64,000 nucleotides of DNA, taken from the NCBI RefSeq assembly GCF_000429165.1, contig NZ_AUBI01000004.1, forward strand, positions 310,001-374,000. The letters run 5' to 3'. The notes under the pieces are model-generated. The model searched no databases, was not told the origin of the DNA, and was given only the letters and a program-made list of their open reading frames with translations. The DNA comes from Acetobacter nitrogenifigens DSM 23921 = NBRC 105050 (GTDB lineage: Bacteria > Pseudomonadota > Alphaproteobacteria > Acetobacterales > Acetobacteraceae). Made by a program: the position numbers and the translations under genes. Below are positions 42,478-51,151 of the stretch, in pieces; positions within the stretch are counted from its first letter, which is position 1; each line of letters starts with the position of its first letter.

Positions 42478-42824
42478 CTTTCACGCTCCTTTGGTGTCTC
42501 TCTCGACGGCCTGGCGCTGCCGGAACGCCGGCTCCAGCGGTCCGTGGCAACGAACCTGCCCGAGCTTTCGCCCGATGCCCCGTGAATTCTCGTGAAAAGC
42601 CTAGGCGCCGTCTGGATTCGGGGTTCACTTGCTTCCCGACCTCGCTGCGGTGATTGCGCGATAGCGCCTAGGCGCCTGCATCAACTTTCTTGCCATCTGA
42701 AGGACTTGTTTGCGACTTCCCGGCACTCCGGGAGGGTCACAGGAATTCACAACTCGCCACGGGACTCTGGACTGCGCTTGGCTAACCTTCCTCCGGACCG
42801 AAGCACCGAGCCGGGCAAGCAATC
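42478..42824. promoter_or_regulatory. Divergent promoter region with CCTAGGCGCC repeats
   Basis: 347 nt separate the minus-strand run from the mandelate-type operon. The word CCTAGGCGCC occurs at 42600-42609 and again inside the perfect 12-nt palindrome GCGCCTAGGCGC (42664-42675). A repeated palindromic word in a divergent intergenic region suggests a shared regulator site. Confidence 0.45.
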
Positions 42825-43922
42825 ATGGCCAGTTCCACCACTCTAAAATCGATCCGTATCCGTACTGTACATGTCCCGCTGCGGCGCCCTGTCATCGCCG
42901 GGATCGGTCGCTTCGACCAATGGCCCATGATCCTGATAGATCTCGAGGCCAGCTCCGGCACCATTGGGCACAGCTATCTGGCGCCGTACCGCGCCGCCGC
43001 TGTTTCAGCGATCGTGCAGGAGCTGCGGGAGCTGGGCGCGCTCTTCAGCGGCCGACCGATCGCGGCGTTCGATATGTTCGAAGGTGGTCTCAGGGCGCTT
43101 AACGTCGTTGGCGTGACCGGGATATCGTTGGCCGCCATAGCGGCGATCGACATGGCGGCCTGGGATGTGCTCGCCAAGGAAGCGGGCCAGCCGCTCGCCG
43201 TTTTGCTGGGTGGCACGCTTGGTCCTGTGCGTGGCTACAACAGCAACGGCCTGTGGCGTCACGAAGTCTCCACCATCGCGGCCGAGGCCCGAGAACTTGT
43301 CGAGGAAGGCGGCTTCCGCGCCATGAAGCTGCGGCTCGGCAATGAGCATGCTGCCGACGACATCGCCGCGATCGAAGCTGTGCGCGAAGGCGTGGGCGAT
43401 AAGATCGACTTGATGGTTGACTTCAACCAAGCGCTGGGCCTCGGTGACGCGATTCGGCGTTGCCACGAACTGGATGAGATGGGGCTCTATTGGTTCGAGG
43501 AACCCATCGCCTACGGCAACGTCCGGGGGTATGCGCAACTCGCCCGAAGTGTCCGTACCCCTCTGCAAATGGGCGAGAATTTTTGGGGGCCACGCGACTT
43601 TTTCACGTTCCTGGAGGCTGGCGCAGTCCACTACGCTATGGGCGACCTCATGCGGATCGGCGGCGTCTCGGGCTGGCTGCGCGCTGCGAGCATCGCGAGC
43701 GCAGCCGGTGTGCAGTTCTCCAATCACCTCTACCCAGAAATCTCCGCTCACCTGATGCGCGTAACGCCTACTGCGCACTGGCTGGAGTGGGTCGACTGGG
43801 CGAGCCCGATCCTCGCCGAGCCCACTGTGCCGGTCGCTGGCCAGATCCATCCCTCGACTGCGCCGGGTACCGGCGTCGCCTGGAACGAGGCCGCAGTCGC
43901 GAAATACCTCGTCGAGGCCTGA
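42825..43922 (+). CDS. Mandelate racemase homologue with Lys-x-Arg active site
   Basis: 365 residues, enolase superfamily. It aligns along its whole length with Pseudomonas mandelate racemase: metal ligands Asp199 (VDFNQ), Glu225 (FEEP), Glu251 (QMGEN), the Asp274/His301 dyad (GDLMRIGG, SNHLYPEISAHL) and the WLEWVD Glu. The KxK motif that carries K164/K166 reads MKLRLG here, so the second Lys, the S-specific acid/base, is Arg170. It starts a plus-strand operon with an aldehyde dehydrogenase remnant and a benzoylformate decarboxylase homologue, as in mandelate catabolism, but the true reaction may differ. Confidence 0.85.
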   Translation: MASSTTLKSIRIRTVHVPLRRPVIAGIGRFDQWPMILIDLEASSGTIGHSYLAPYRAAAVSAIVQELRELGALFSGRPIAAFDMFEGGLRALNVVGVTGISLAAIAAIDMAAWDVLAKEAGQPLAVLLGGTLGPVRGYNSNGLWRHEVSTIAAEARELVEEGGFRAMKLRLGNEHAADDIAAIEAVREGVGDKIDLMVDFNQALGLGDAIRRCHELDEMGLYWFEEPIAYGNVRGYAQLARSVRTPLQMGENFWGPRDFFTFLEAGAVHYAMGDLMRIGGVSGWLRAASIASAAGVQFSNHLYPEISAHLMRVTPTAHWLEWVDWASPILAEPTVPVAGQIHPSTAPGTGVAWNEAAVAKYLVEA

Positions 43923-43971
43923 GCGGGCGAGCAGCGAGCGCCACCCATTCGAGCCTAGGAGGCATGAAGCG

Positions 43972-44325
43972 ATGGCCTACGAAACGATCAACCCAGGGAC
44001 CGGCGAGGTGGTGAAGACCTTCCCACAGATCTCGGATGAAGACGAGGCGATCGAAGCCGCTAACGCTACCCCGTTCGGCGTCGGCGGTTCGGTCTTCACC
44101 GCCGACCTCGACCGTGATCGCCGCTCCATCGACCAGATCGAAAGCGGCGTGGCCTTCGTCAACCGTCCGACCTGGACTGCTCCGGAGCTGCCCTTCGGCG
44201 GCATCAAGAATTCGGGCTACGGGCACGAACTGTCCGAGCTCGGCTTTGAAGAATTCGTAATCCGAAAGCTGACAGCCGTCTCGCCCGTCTGTGCGCCCCT
44301 TCCCGGGGGCGCGGCAGCGGATTGA
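43972..44325 (+). pseudogene. Aldehyde dehydrogenase with a large internal in-frame deletion
   Basis: 117 residues with an excellent TAGGAGG ribosome binding site. Residues 1-24 (MAYETINPGTGEVVKTFPQI) are an ALDH N-terminus of the succinate-semialdehyde/benzaldehyde type. The frame then jumps directly to the ALDH C-terminus (AIEAANATPFGVGGSVFT, GVAFVNRPTWTAPELPFGGIKNSGYG). About 350 residues, including the catalytic Cys and Glu and most of the cofactor site, are missing. It may still be expressed but cannot be an active dehydrogenase. It would have been the benzaldehyde step of the pathway. Confidence 0.85.
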
Positions 44326-44356
44326 TCCGGGCTTCGTCAAGAGAGTGGAGAGGAAA

Positions 44357-45949
44357 ATGACGACGGTACGCGAAGCATTCTACGAAGTTGCCCGCAAGCT
44401 CGGGCTGACGACGATCTTCGGCAACCCCGGCTCGACAGAAGAAACCCTGTTGAAGGATTTCCCGCCGGACTTTCGCTACGTGCTGGCGCTACAGGAGGCG
44501 CCGGCTGTCGCCATGGCGGACGGGTACGCCCAGCGCACGGGCCGCGCAGCCCTCGTGAACCTGCACACGGCGGCGGGCATGGGCAACGCCATGGGGAACA
44601 TCGAGAGCGCCTGGTACAACCGGGCGCCGCTCATCATCACGGCAGGCCAGCAGACCCGCCAGATGTTGCTGCTCGAGCCCTATCTGACGAACACGCAGCC
44701 GACCGATCTGCCGAAGCCATTCGTCAAATGGGCCTATGAGCCATCCCGCCCCGAGGACGTGCCCGGCGCCCTCATGCGAGCATACGCGATGGCGGTGCAA
44801 CCGCCGGCCGGCCCGGTCTTCCTGTCGATCCCGATGGACGACCTCGATAAGCCGGCGAGGGTACCCGAGATCCGCTTGGTCAGCCGTCGCCTCGGCGCCG
44901 ATCCTCGCTATCTCGCAAACGTGGTCGACGCGCTCAACGCTGCCAAGTCTCCCGTTCTGATCATTGGCGGAGCCGTTGACCAAAGCGACGGCTGGGACGA
45001 TGGCGTGCGATTGGCCGAGCGCCTGCGGTGCAAGGTCTGGGCGGCGCCCGGCGAAGGACGACCGGGCTTCCCCGAAACTCATGCCGCCTTCCAGGGCAGC
45101 CTGCCCGGTGCGATCAGACCGCTGTGCGATCTTCTCGGCGGGCATGACGTCATTGTCGTGATCGGTGCCCCGGTCTTCCGCTACTACCCCTATGTCGAGG
45201 GCAACTATATCCCGCACGGCTCGCGGCTCTTCCACATCACCGACGACCCAAACGAAGCGGGCCGTGCCCCGGTGGGCGAGAGCATCCTCGCGGATCCGGC
45301 CCGCGCTTGCGCGGTTCTCGCCGACCTCATCAAAGAGCCGCAGCGACCGGCGCCGGCGCCCCGCCCACGTCTCGCGGCACCGTCCGACCATCAGTGCATC
45401 ACGCCTGAACGGCTCTACTTCGCGATCGACCAGGCTCGACCGGACGATAGCGTAATCGTCCAGGAGTCGATGTCGTCTCTAAAGGCGCTGCGCCAGCGGC
45501 TACCGACAAGCCGGGCACGCTCGTTCTTCTCCATGTCGAGCGGCGTGCTGGGCTACGGCTTGCCGGCCGCGATCGGCGTGGCGCTTGCCGAGCGCGATGA
45601 AGGCACGGACCGCAAGGTCATCGACATCGTCGGGGACGGAGCTGCCAATTATGTCATCCAGGCCCTCTGGACGGCAGTCCAGCACACGCTGGACATCCTG
45701 TTCGTGATTCCGCGCAACGGCGCCTACAACATCCTGAAGGCGTTCGCGAACCAACTCCATACTCCGGGCGTCCCTGGACTGGACTTGCCGGGGCTAGATT
45801 TTCTCTCCCTGGCGGCCGGCTACGGTTGCCAGGCCGAGCGCGTCACGGAGCTGTCCACACTGGACACCGCTCTTCAACGCGGGATCGCGACCCCGGGTCC
45901 GCACCTGATCGAGGTCCATGTGGACCCGACGGTTCCGTCCCTACTGTAA
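44357..45949 (+). CDS. Benzoylformate decarboxylase homologue (ThDP enzyme), H281 replaced
   Basis: 530 residues from ATG 44357. It matches Pseudomonas MdlC closely: Ser26 (GNPGSTEE), Glu47 (LQEAPAV), His70 (VNLHTAAG) and the ThDP motif IVGDGAANY. At the position of catalytic His281 (RYHQY in MdlC, from memory) the sequence is RYYPY, giving Tyr277. The second ThDP element is PRNGAYN rather than NNGTY. It should be a ThDP-dependent 2-oxoacid decarboxylase; benzoylformate is the likeliest substrate by synteny, but the changed residue warns against assuming it. Confidence 0.8.
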   Translation: MTTVREAFYEVARKLGLTTIFGNPGSTEETLLKDFPPDFRYVLALQEAPAVAMADGYAQRTGRAALVNLHTAAGMGNAMGNIESAWYNRAPLIITAGQQTRQMLLLEPYLTNTQPTDLPKPFVKWAYEPSRPEDVPGALMRAYAMAVQPPAGPVFLSIPMDDLDKPARVPEIRLVSRRLGADPRYLANVVDALNAAKSPVLIIGGAVDQSDGWDDGVRLAERLRCKVWAAPGEGRPGFPETHAAFQGSLPGAIRPLCDLLGGHDVIVVIGAPVFRYYPYVEGNYIPHGSRLFHITDDPNEAGRAPVGESILADPARACAVLADLIKEPQRPAPAPRPRLAAPSDHQCITPERLYFAIDQARPDDSVIVQESMSSLKALRQRLPTSRARSFFSMSSGVLGYGLPAAIGVALAERDEGTDRKVIDIVGDGAANYVIQALWTAVQHTLDILFVIPRNGAYNILKAFANQLHTPGVPGLDLPGLDFLSLAAGYGCQAERVTELSTLDTALQRGIATPGPHLIEVHVDPTVPSLL

Positions 45950-45974
45950 CCCGCCATCGTAAGGATTTGAGCTC

Positions 45975-46409
45975 ATGAACCAACATGCCCTTATCCAAGA
46001 TCGCTGCCAGATCACCTATGCCGGCGCCGCCATTGCTCTGGAAGCCGCCGTCGCGCGGTCCCGCGAGATCAACGCGCCCGAGTGCATCGCCGTGGTCGAT
46101 GCCGGCGGCAACCTTCTGGCCTATGGCCGGGTCGAGGGCGCTGCGGTGCTGGCGCTGAAGCCATCGATCGCCAAGGCCCAGACCGCAGCCTCGCTCGGCA
46201 TCGCCACCGGCCCATTCCCGTTCGAGTTCGGCGTCGACCTCGCCATCGCGAGCAAGGGCGGCATCACCAATCTCGGCGGCGGGCTGCCGATTATCGTCGA
46301 CGGCGTGGTGCTCGGCGCGATCGGCGTGGGCTCCGGCACGACCGAGCAGGACGTCGAGGTGGCCGAGGCTGGCCGCGCGGCGCTGCTGCGGGCGCTCGGC
46401 TCCAAGTAA
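45975..46409 (+). CDS. GlcG/HbpS-family protein
   Basis: 144 residues. AGAAIALEAAVARSREINAPECIAVVDAGGNLLAYGRVEGA and KGGITNLGGGLPIIVDGVVLGAIGVGSGTTEQD are diagnostic of GlcG/HbpS (DUF336), small haem- or cofactor-binding proteins often beside catabolic genes. There is no signal peptide. It lies 25 nt behind the decarboxylase gene, so it belongs to that operon; it may act in redox sensing or as an accessory factor. Confidence 0.85.
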   Translation: MNQHALIQDRCQITYAGAAIALEAAVARSREINAPECIAVVDAGGNLLAYGRVEGAAVLALKPSIAKAQTAASLGIATGPFPFEFGVDLAIASKGGITNLGGGLPIIVDGVVLGAIGVGSGTTEQDVEVAEAGRAALLRALGSK

Positions 46410-46427
46410 GCGCTGGCGTCAGCACCC

Positions 46428-47252
46428 GTGAAGATATTCGTCCCCGCATTCGCTCTCATAGCCCTGGTCTGCGTCAGCGCCTCCGCTCAGATACCCGGAG
46501 GCTCCATGAGCGATAAGGCACTCCCCGCCGAGCAAACAGTCGGCATGATCGAACGCGTCGCGCACTTCTTCGATGCGGTGCCCACGGGCGCCACCGTGTC
46601 TGCGACGGGGCGCATCTTCATCAACTATGCGCGCTGGGGCGACGATGTGCCCTTCACCGTTGCGGAGATCCGTGACGGCAAGGCGCTGTCGTTTCCCGAC
46701 GCGGCGATCAATGCTTGCGAGCCCAAGCATTCCGGCACGACCCTAATCAGCGTCCAAAGCGTTGTCGTCGATCCGAAGGATCGGTCGTGGGTCCTCGACA
46801 CAGCCGCGCCAGGCTTCGCAGAGCCCGGGGCCGGGGGCGCCAAGCTCGTGGTCGTCGATCTCACGACCGATATGGTGGTGAAGACAATCCTTCTGTCCGG
46901 CGGCGTCGTGCTCAGGTCGACCCATGCCAACGAGGTGCGGTTCGACCTACGCCAGGGCAAGGAAGGCGCCGTCCACATCACCGACTCCTTGATCACCGGT
47001 CCTGGTGGGATCATCGTGGTCGACCTCGCGACCGGCGAAGGCAGGCGGCGATTGAGCGGCCGTCCCTCCACAATGCCCGATCTAAAGTTTGTGCCGGTCG
47101 TCGCGGGGGAGCGGCAGGCCGTGCGAGAGACCGGCACGGCGCCCCAGCCTTTCGCGGTGGGTTCCGATGGCATCGCTCTCTCGGCTGATGGCGCGACGCT
47201 CCACTATCGCCCGCTGTCGAGCCGGCATTTGTACGCAGTCCTGTTGAAGTGA
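46428..47252 (+). CDS. Major royal jelly-family protein, copy 2, C-terminally short
   Basis: 274 residues starting at GTG 46428, with signal peptide ([14 protein letters not shown]). It aligns with the 380-aa copy at 51152 ([72 protein letters not shown]). It stops where the other continues for about 110 residues, so roughly two propeller blades are missing. Either a deletion has removed the end or the protein is a short form. It follows the GlcG-like gene in the mandelate-type operon. Confidence 0.75.
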   Translation: MKIFVPAFALIALVCVSASAQIPGGSMSDKALPAEQTVGMIERVAHFFDAVPTGATVSATGRIFINYARWGDDVPFTVAEIRDGKALSFPDAAINACEPKHSGTTLISVQSVVVDPKDRSWVLDTAAPGFAEPGAGGAKLVVVDLTTDMVVKTILLSGGVVLRSTHANEVRFDLRQGKEGAVHITDSLITGPGGIIVVDLATGEGRRRLSGRPSTMPDLKFVPVVAGERQAVRETGTAPQPFAVGSDGIALSADGATLHYRPLSSRHLYAVLLK

Positions 47253-47328
47253 CCTGCGGCGATCGCCTGGACGCTCGGCCCACACGATCGATCTGCCGTC
47301 ACCCCAATCACCCGCTACGAGGTTTGTT

Positions 47329-48819
47329 ATGACGAATTCTACTCATGGCCCCGTTCTTACGACTACCGCGGGCGCGCCGGTGTCCGACAATCAGAACAGC
47401 GTCACAGCCGGCGCCCGAGGGCCGATCCTCCTGCAGGATTATCAGCTCATCGAGAAGCTCGCGCACCAGAACCGCGAACGTATTCCCGAGCGGGTGGTTC
47501 ACGCCAAAGGATGGGGCGCGTTCGGCACGCTGACCATCACGTCCGATGTCGTGAGGGGATATACAAACGCCAAGTTATTCGACGCGATCGGCAAGAAGAC
47601 GGACCTCTTGGTCCGTTTCTCCACCGTCGCCGGAGAACAGGGCGCGGCGGATGCGGAGCGCGACGTGCGCGGCTTCGCCATGAAATTCTATACCGAGGAT
47701 GGCAACTGGGACCTCGTCGGTAACAACACACCGGTCTTCTTCATCCGCGATCCCTATAAGTTCCCTGACTTCATCCGGACCCAAAAGCGCCACCCGCGCT
47801 CTAACCTGCGTTCGAACACTGCTATGTGGGACTTCTGGTCACTGTCGCCGGAATCATTGCATCAGGTGACGATCCTGATGTCCGATCGCGGGTTGCCGGT
47901 GGCGCCGATGTATATGAACGGCTACGGTAGCCATACCTATTCCCTCTGGAACGACGCCGGCGAGCGCGTCTGGGTGAAGTTCCACTTCAAGACCCTGCAA
48001 GGCCATCGACACCTCACCAATGCAGAGGCCTCGGAGGTCGTCGGCCGCAGCCGAGAGAGCTATCAGGAGGCGCTGTTTGGGGCGATTGAGGACGGCTGCT
48101 TCCCGAAGTGGACGATGTTCGTCCAGGTCATGACGCAAGAGCGGGCCAAGAATACCTGGTTCAATCCATTCGACCTCACGAAGGTTTGGCCGCACGCCGA
48201 CTTCCCGCTGATCGAGGTCGGCGAAGTCGAGCTGAACCGCAACCCGGACAACTATTTTGCAGAGGTCGAGCAGGCGGCCTTTAGCCCGTCCAATATCGTG
48301 CGGGGCATCAGCTTCTCGCCTGACAAAGTCCTGCAGGCGAGGATTTTCGCCTATGGCGACGCGCACCGTCACCGTATCGGGACACATTACGAGGCACTGC
48401 CGGTGAATGCGCCGAAATGTCCGGTGCGTCACTATCACAAGGACGGCGCGATGCGCTTCTTCCACAACGACACAGGCAACTCCGACGCGTACTACGAGCC
48501 CAACAGCTACGCCGGGCCCGTTGAGGTCAGACGCTACCAAGAGCCGCCGCTTGACCTGGAGGGCGCTGCGGCGCGGTACGATCATCGCGACGGCAACGAC
48601 GACTACCGCCAACCGGCCGCACTGTTCGCGCTGTTCGACGAGGGCCAGCGAGAACGGCTTTTTTCGAATGTCGCCGCCGCCATGCAGGGTGTTCCGCAGT
48701 CGATCGTCGAACGCCAGCTCGCGCACTTCACCAAATGCGATCCTGCCTACGGAGCCGGCGTGGCTGCGGCGCTCGATCGCGTCAAGACCGCACCACGCAC
48801 GTCTCAGGCCGCTGAATAG
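47329..48819 (+). CDS. katA: Haem catalase, small-subunit (clade 3) type
   Basis: 496 residues. Active-site His ([18 protein letters not shown]), Asn region ([20 protein letters not shown]) and haem-ligand Tyr ([23 protein letters not shown]) are all present, and length fits small-subunit catalases with tightly bound NADPH. It converts H2O2 to water and oxygen in the cytoplasm. It closes the plus-strand accessory run. A Dps remnant just downstream suggests a former oxidative-stress unit. Confidence 0.93.
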   Translation: MTNSTHGPVLTTTAGAPVSDNQNSVTAGARGPILLQDYQLIEKLAHQNRERIPERVVHAKGWGAFGTLTITSDVVRGYTNAKLFDAIGKKTDLLVRFSTVAGEQGAADAERDVRGFAMKFYTEDGNWDLVGNNTPVFFIRDPYKFPDFIRTQKRHPRSNLRSNTAMWDFWSLSPESLHQVTILMSDRGLPVAPMYMNGYGSHTYSLWNDAGERVWVKFHFKTLQGHRHLTNAEASEVVGRSRESYQEALFGAIEDGCFPKWTMFVQVMTQERAKNTWFNPFDLTKVWPHADFPLIEVGEVELNRNPDNYFAEVEQAAFSPSNIVRGISFSPDKVLQARIFAYGDAHRHRIGTHYEALPVNAPKCPVRHYHKDGAMRFFHNDTGNSDAYYEPNSYAGPVEVRRYQEPPLDLEGAAARYDHRDGNDDYRQPAALFALFDEGQRERLFSNVAAAMQGVPQSIVERQLAHFTKCDPAYGAGVAAALDRVKTAPRTSQAAE

Positions 48820-48907
48820 AGTGCGGTCGCTGACCGCGCATCAGCGGAACGACGCTTCGGTCCAGCGGGCATGTCGCGCAGCTCCAACGCTCGGAAGAAG
48901 GCGGCGC

Positions 48908-49030
48908 CGGTGAGGTGCCGCCCGCCAAAATGCTCAACGAGCTGGAGATGTTGCGACCGCCAGCCTCCTGGAGCCGCGGATCGACGAAAGGGAACGCAGG
49001 GTGTTGTTCGTCACCGAGATTGGTAGGTAG
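48908..49030 (+). pseudogene. Dps (ferritin-like) C-terminal remnant
   Basis: Bases 48908-48955 read EVPPAKMLNEL in one frame. After a frame change the DNA reads GDVATASLLEPRIDERERRVLFVTEIGR and a stop at 49030. This is the end of Dps, whose usual C-terminus is GDVATASLLENWIDEAERRTWFL. The first two thirds are missing. The remaining stretch 48820-49156 holds no other gene. Confidence 0.6.
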
Positions 49031-49156
49031 AGCCCCGCACTTTTTGCCTCGAACTGAGGATTGCTCCCGTGTCGGACACAGCGGTGGGTACGCGTCTCAG
49101 CGGCGACTTCGCACGACCGGCGCCGCGCCGGTCGAACTCGGGCCGTCGGCGCAATG

Positions 49157-50092
49157 CTGCGGGATTTCCAAGCTATTTTCCGCCCAATTTCCCAGAATCG
49201 GAAACTGATCGTGTATCAAAAAACTCACATCACCGACGCGAGTGGCGTCATCGGTCCGGGGCACTGGCAGAAGCTCCGCATCCTCGGATGGATGCTGGCG
49301 CTGCTGGTTTCTATTATGATCGAACTGGGCTTACAGTCTGCTATCCGTTCGTTCGTCAGCACCAACCCGATGATCGTTCTGACGGCAGCCTTCGTAACCC
49401 TCGCTCTTGCCTATGCCACATACGTCGCCCTCGTGCGTTACGGGGAACGGCGGCCCCTGCGGGAGCTGGCGCTTCGTCCTGCACTCAGAGAACTCACCGG
49501 CGGCATCACGATTGGCTGCGGCATCATGAGCGTAGTGGTAATCGGTCTTTACTGTATGGGTATTGCATCGATCCATCCGAGCAACTGGTCGGACTGGTCT
49601 CACGATATACGCGAAGCCCTCGGCACCGGATTTCTGGAAGAACTTCTGGCGCGGCTCATTATCTTTCGACTTCTGTCATGCGCCTTCGGCCTTTCAGCTG
49701 GCGTTGCGATCTCGGCGCTCCTTTTTGGAGCTGCTCATCTCCACAACCCTAGCGCCACGATCCTGTCGGCCGCCGCGATTGCGATCGAAGCAGGACTGCT
49801 TCTTTCAGGGTTTTATATCGCAACGGGCCGAATATGGGTGAGCGTGGGAGCCCATGCTGGGTGGAACTTTACACTGGGGGCGATATTCGGAGCACCTGTT
49901 TCCGGAATGCCGAGCCAGGGAAGTTTGCTCCTCACCAGATTCGATCCAACCGCGCCGGTATGGTTAACCGGCGGGGCATTTGGACCGGAAGCATCCATTC
50001 TCACCGTTGGCGCTGGACTGATTGTCTTCACGGGCACCGTGATCGTAGGTGAATGCCTCGAAAAGAAGAACCGAGGCATACTTTCCGCATAA
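49157..50092 (+). CDS. CPBP-family intramembrane metalloprotease
   Basis: About 311 residues from ATG 49157; GTG 49211 (293 aa) is an equally possible start. Seven or eight membrane segments are visible. The motifs FLEELLARLIIFR (EExxxR), LFGAAHLHN (FxxxH) and VGAHAGWNF (HxxxN-like) form the CPBP/Rce1 active site. In bacteria these enzymes process peptides or membrane substrates. No substrate gene or immunity partner is visible beside it. Confidence 0.85.
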   Translation: MRDFQAIFRPISQNRKLIVYQKTHITDASGVIGPGHWQKLRILGWMLALLVSIMIELGLQSAIRSFVSTNPMIVLTAAFVTLALAYATYVALVRYGERRPLRELALRPALRELTGGITIGCGIMSVVVIGLYCMGIASIHPSNWSDWSHDIREALGTGFLEELLARLIIFRLLSCAFGLSAGVAISALLFGAAHLHNPSATILSAAAIAIEAGLLLSGFYIATGRIWVSVGAHAGWNFTLGAIFGAPVSGMPSQGSLLLTRFDPTAPVWLTGGAFGPEASILTVGAGLIVFTGTVIVGECLEKKNRGILSA

Positions 50093-50133
50093 TGACAGTT
50101 GCCTGTCGGTCGGGAGGTGACCGAGCGAACCGG

Positions 50134-51129
50134 TCACACCCGCTCGATAATAATTTTTCCGACGGCACGGCCGCTCTCAAGTCTGTCGTGCGCGTCCCGT
50201 ACACCATCGGGAGTAAAAGCATATCTGCGGTCAATCATGGGCCTGAAGGCACCGTTCTCGACGAGTTCCGCGATGCGCTCCAGAATGACTCCATGCTCAT
50301 GACGATCAATATTATGAATCAGCTGGATCGGCATAAAGACCAGATCCAGCCGCAGCGCCTTGAAATGCATATCGGTCAGATCATAGCGGTCGTACCCTAT
50401 GATCGACACAACATGGCCCTTCAGCTTCGCCAGTTTAAGCGACGTCTGGAAGGAGGGACCGCCCACCGTGTCAAATACAACGTCGAAGCCGTTTCCTGCT
50501 GTCAATCTGGAAACCGCATCCTCGGGTGTTTCATCACGGTAGAGGATAATATCTTCCGCACCAAGGGAGCGCGCAATCTCCGCCTTGTCAGGTGTTGAAA
50601 CCGCCGCTGTTACGCGCGCACCCAGAATACGGCCGATCTGAACCGCCATATGTCCGACACCACCTGTTCCGCCCTGGATCAACAGCCTGTCGCGCGGTTT
50701 GATGCGGGCACGGTCCACGAGAGCCTCCCAGGCCGTGATCCCCACGAGCGGGATCGCGGCTGCCTCGCCGAACGTGAGATTACGCGGCATACGTGCGAGG
50801 AGCGCTGCATCTGCCTCCATGTAATCTGCAAGAGATCCTGGGATTCCCGTAACGCCCCCGGCGCAGCCATAGACATGATCTCCGACGGCAAATCGTGTCA
50901 CTCCCTCGCCGAGGGCAACGATCTCGCCGGCAACATCGAAGTGCAGGATGGCGGGAAATGTCAGGCCGGCCGTACCTTCGGAGCCTTCTCGAATTTTCGT
51001 GTCCACCGGATTGACGCTGGTTGCCATCACCCGAATGAGTACATGCCCGGTACGAGGTTCGGGCGTAGGGACATCCATGGTCTCGAACACGGAACTTGGA
51101 CCATGAGCATTAATGACGATTGCTTTCAT
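50134..51129 (-). CDS. Zinc-type alcohol dehydrogenase/quinone oxidoreductase family, copy 1
   Basis: 331 residues of the MDR superfamily. MKAIVINAHGPSSVFETMDVPTPEP, then SVNPVDTKIREG, FDVAGEIVALGEGV and the NADPH loop LLIQGGTGGVGHMAVQIGR define a quinone oxidoreductase-like enzyme. No catalytic zinc-cysteine cluster is seen, so it is likely a zinc-free NADPH enone or quinone reductase. It is the last gene of the minus-strand unit controlled by the LysR gene at 55005. Confidence 0.88.
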   Translation of the reverse strand: MKAIVINAHGPSSVFETMDVPTPEPRTGHVLIRVMATSVNPVDTKIREGSEGTAGLTFPAILHFDVAGEIVALGEGVTRFAVGDHVYGCAGGVTGIPGSLADYMEADAALLARMPRNLTFGEAAAIPLVGITAWEALVDRARIKPRDRLLIQGGTGGVGHMAVQIGRILGARVTAAVSTPDKAEIARSLGAEDIILYRDETPEDAVSRLTAGNGFDVVFDTVGGPSFQTSLKLAKLKGHVVSIIGYDRYDLTDMHFKALRLDLVFMPIQLIHNIDRHEHGVILERIAELVENGAFRPMIDRRYAFTPDGVRDAHDRLESGRAVGKIIIERV

Positions 51130-51151
51130 AAGAGAAATCCCTAACGCTTTT

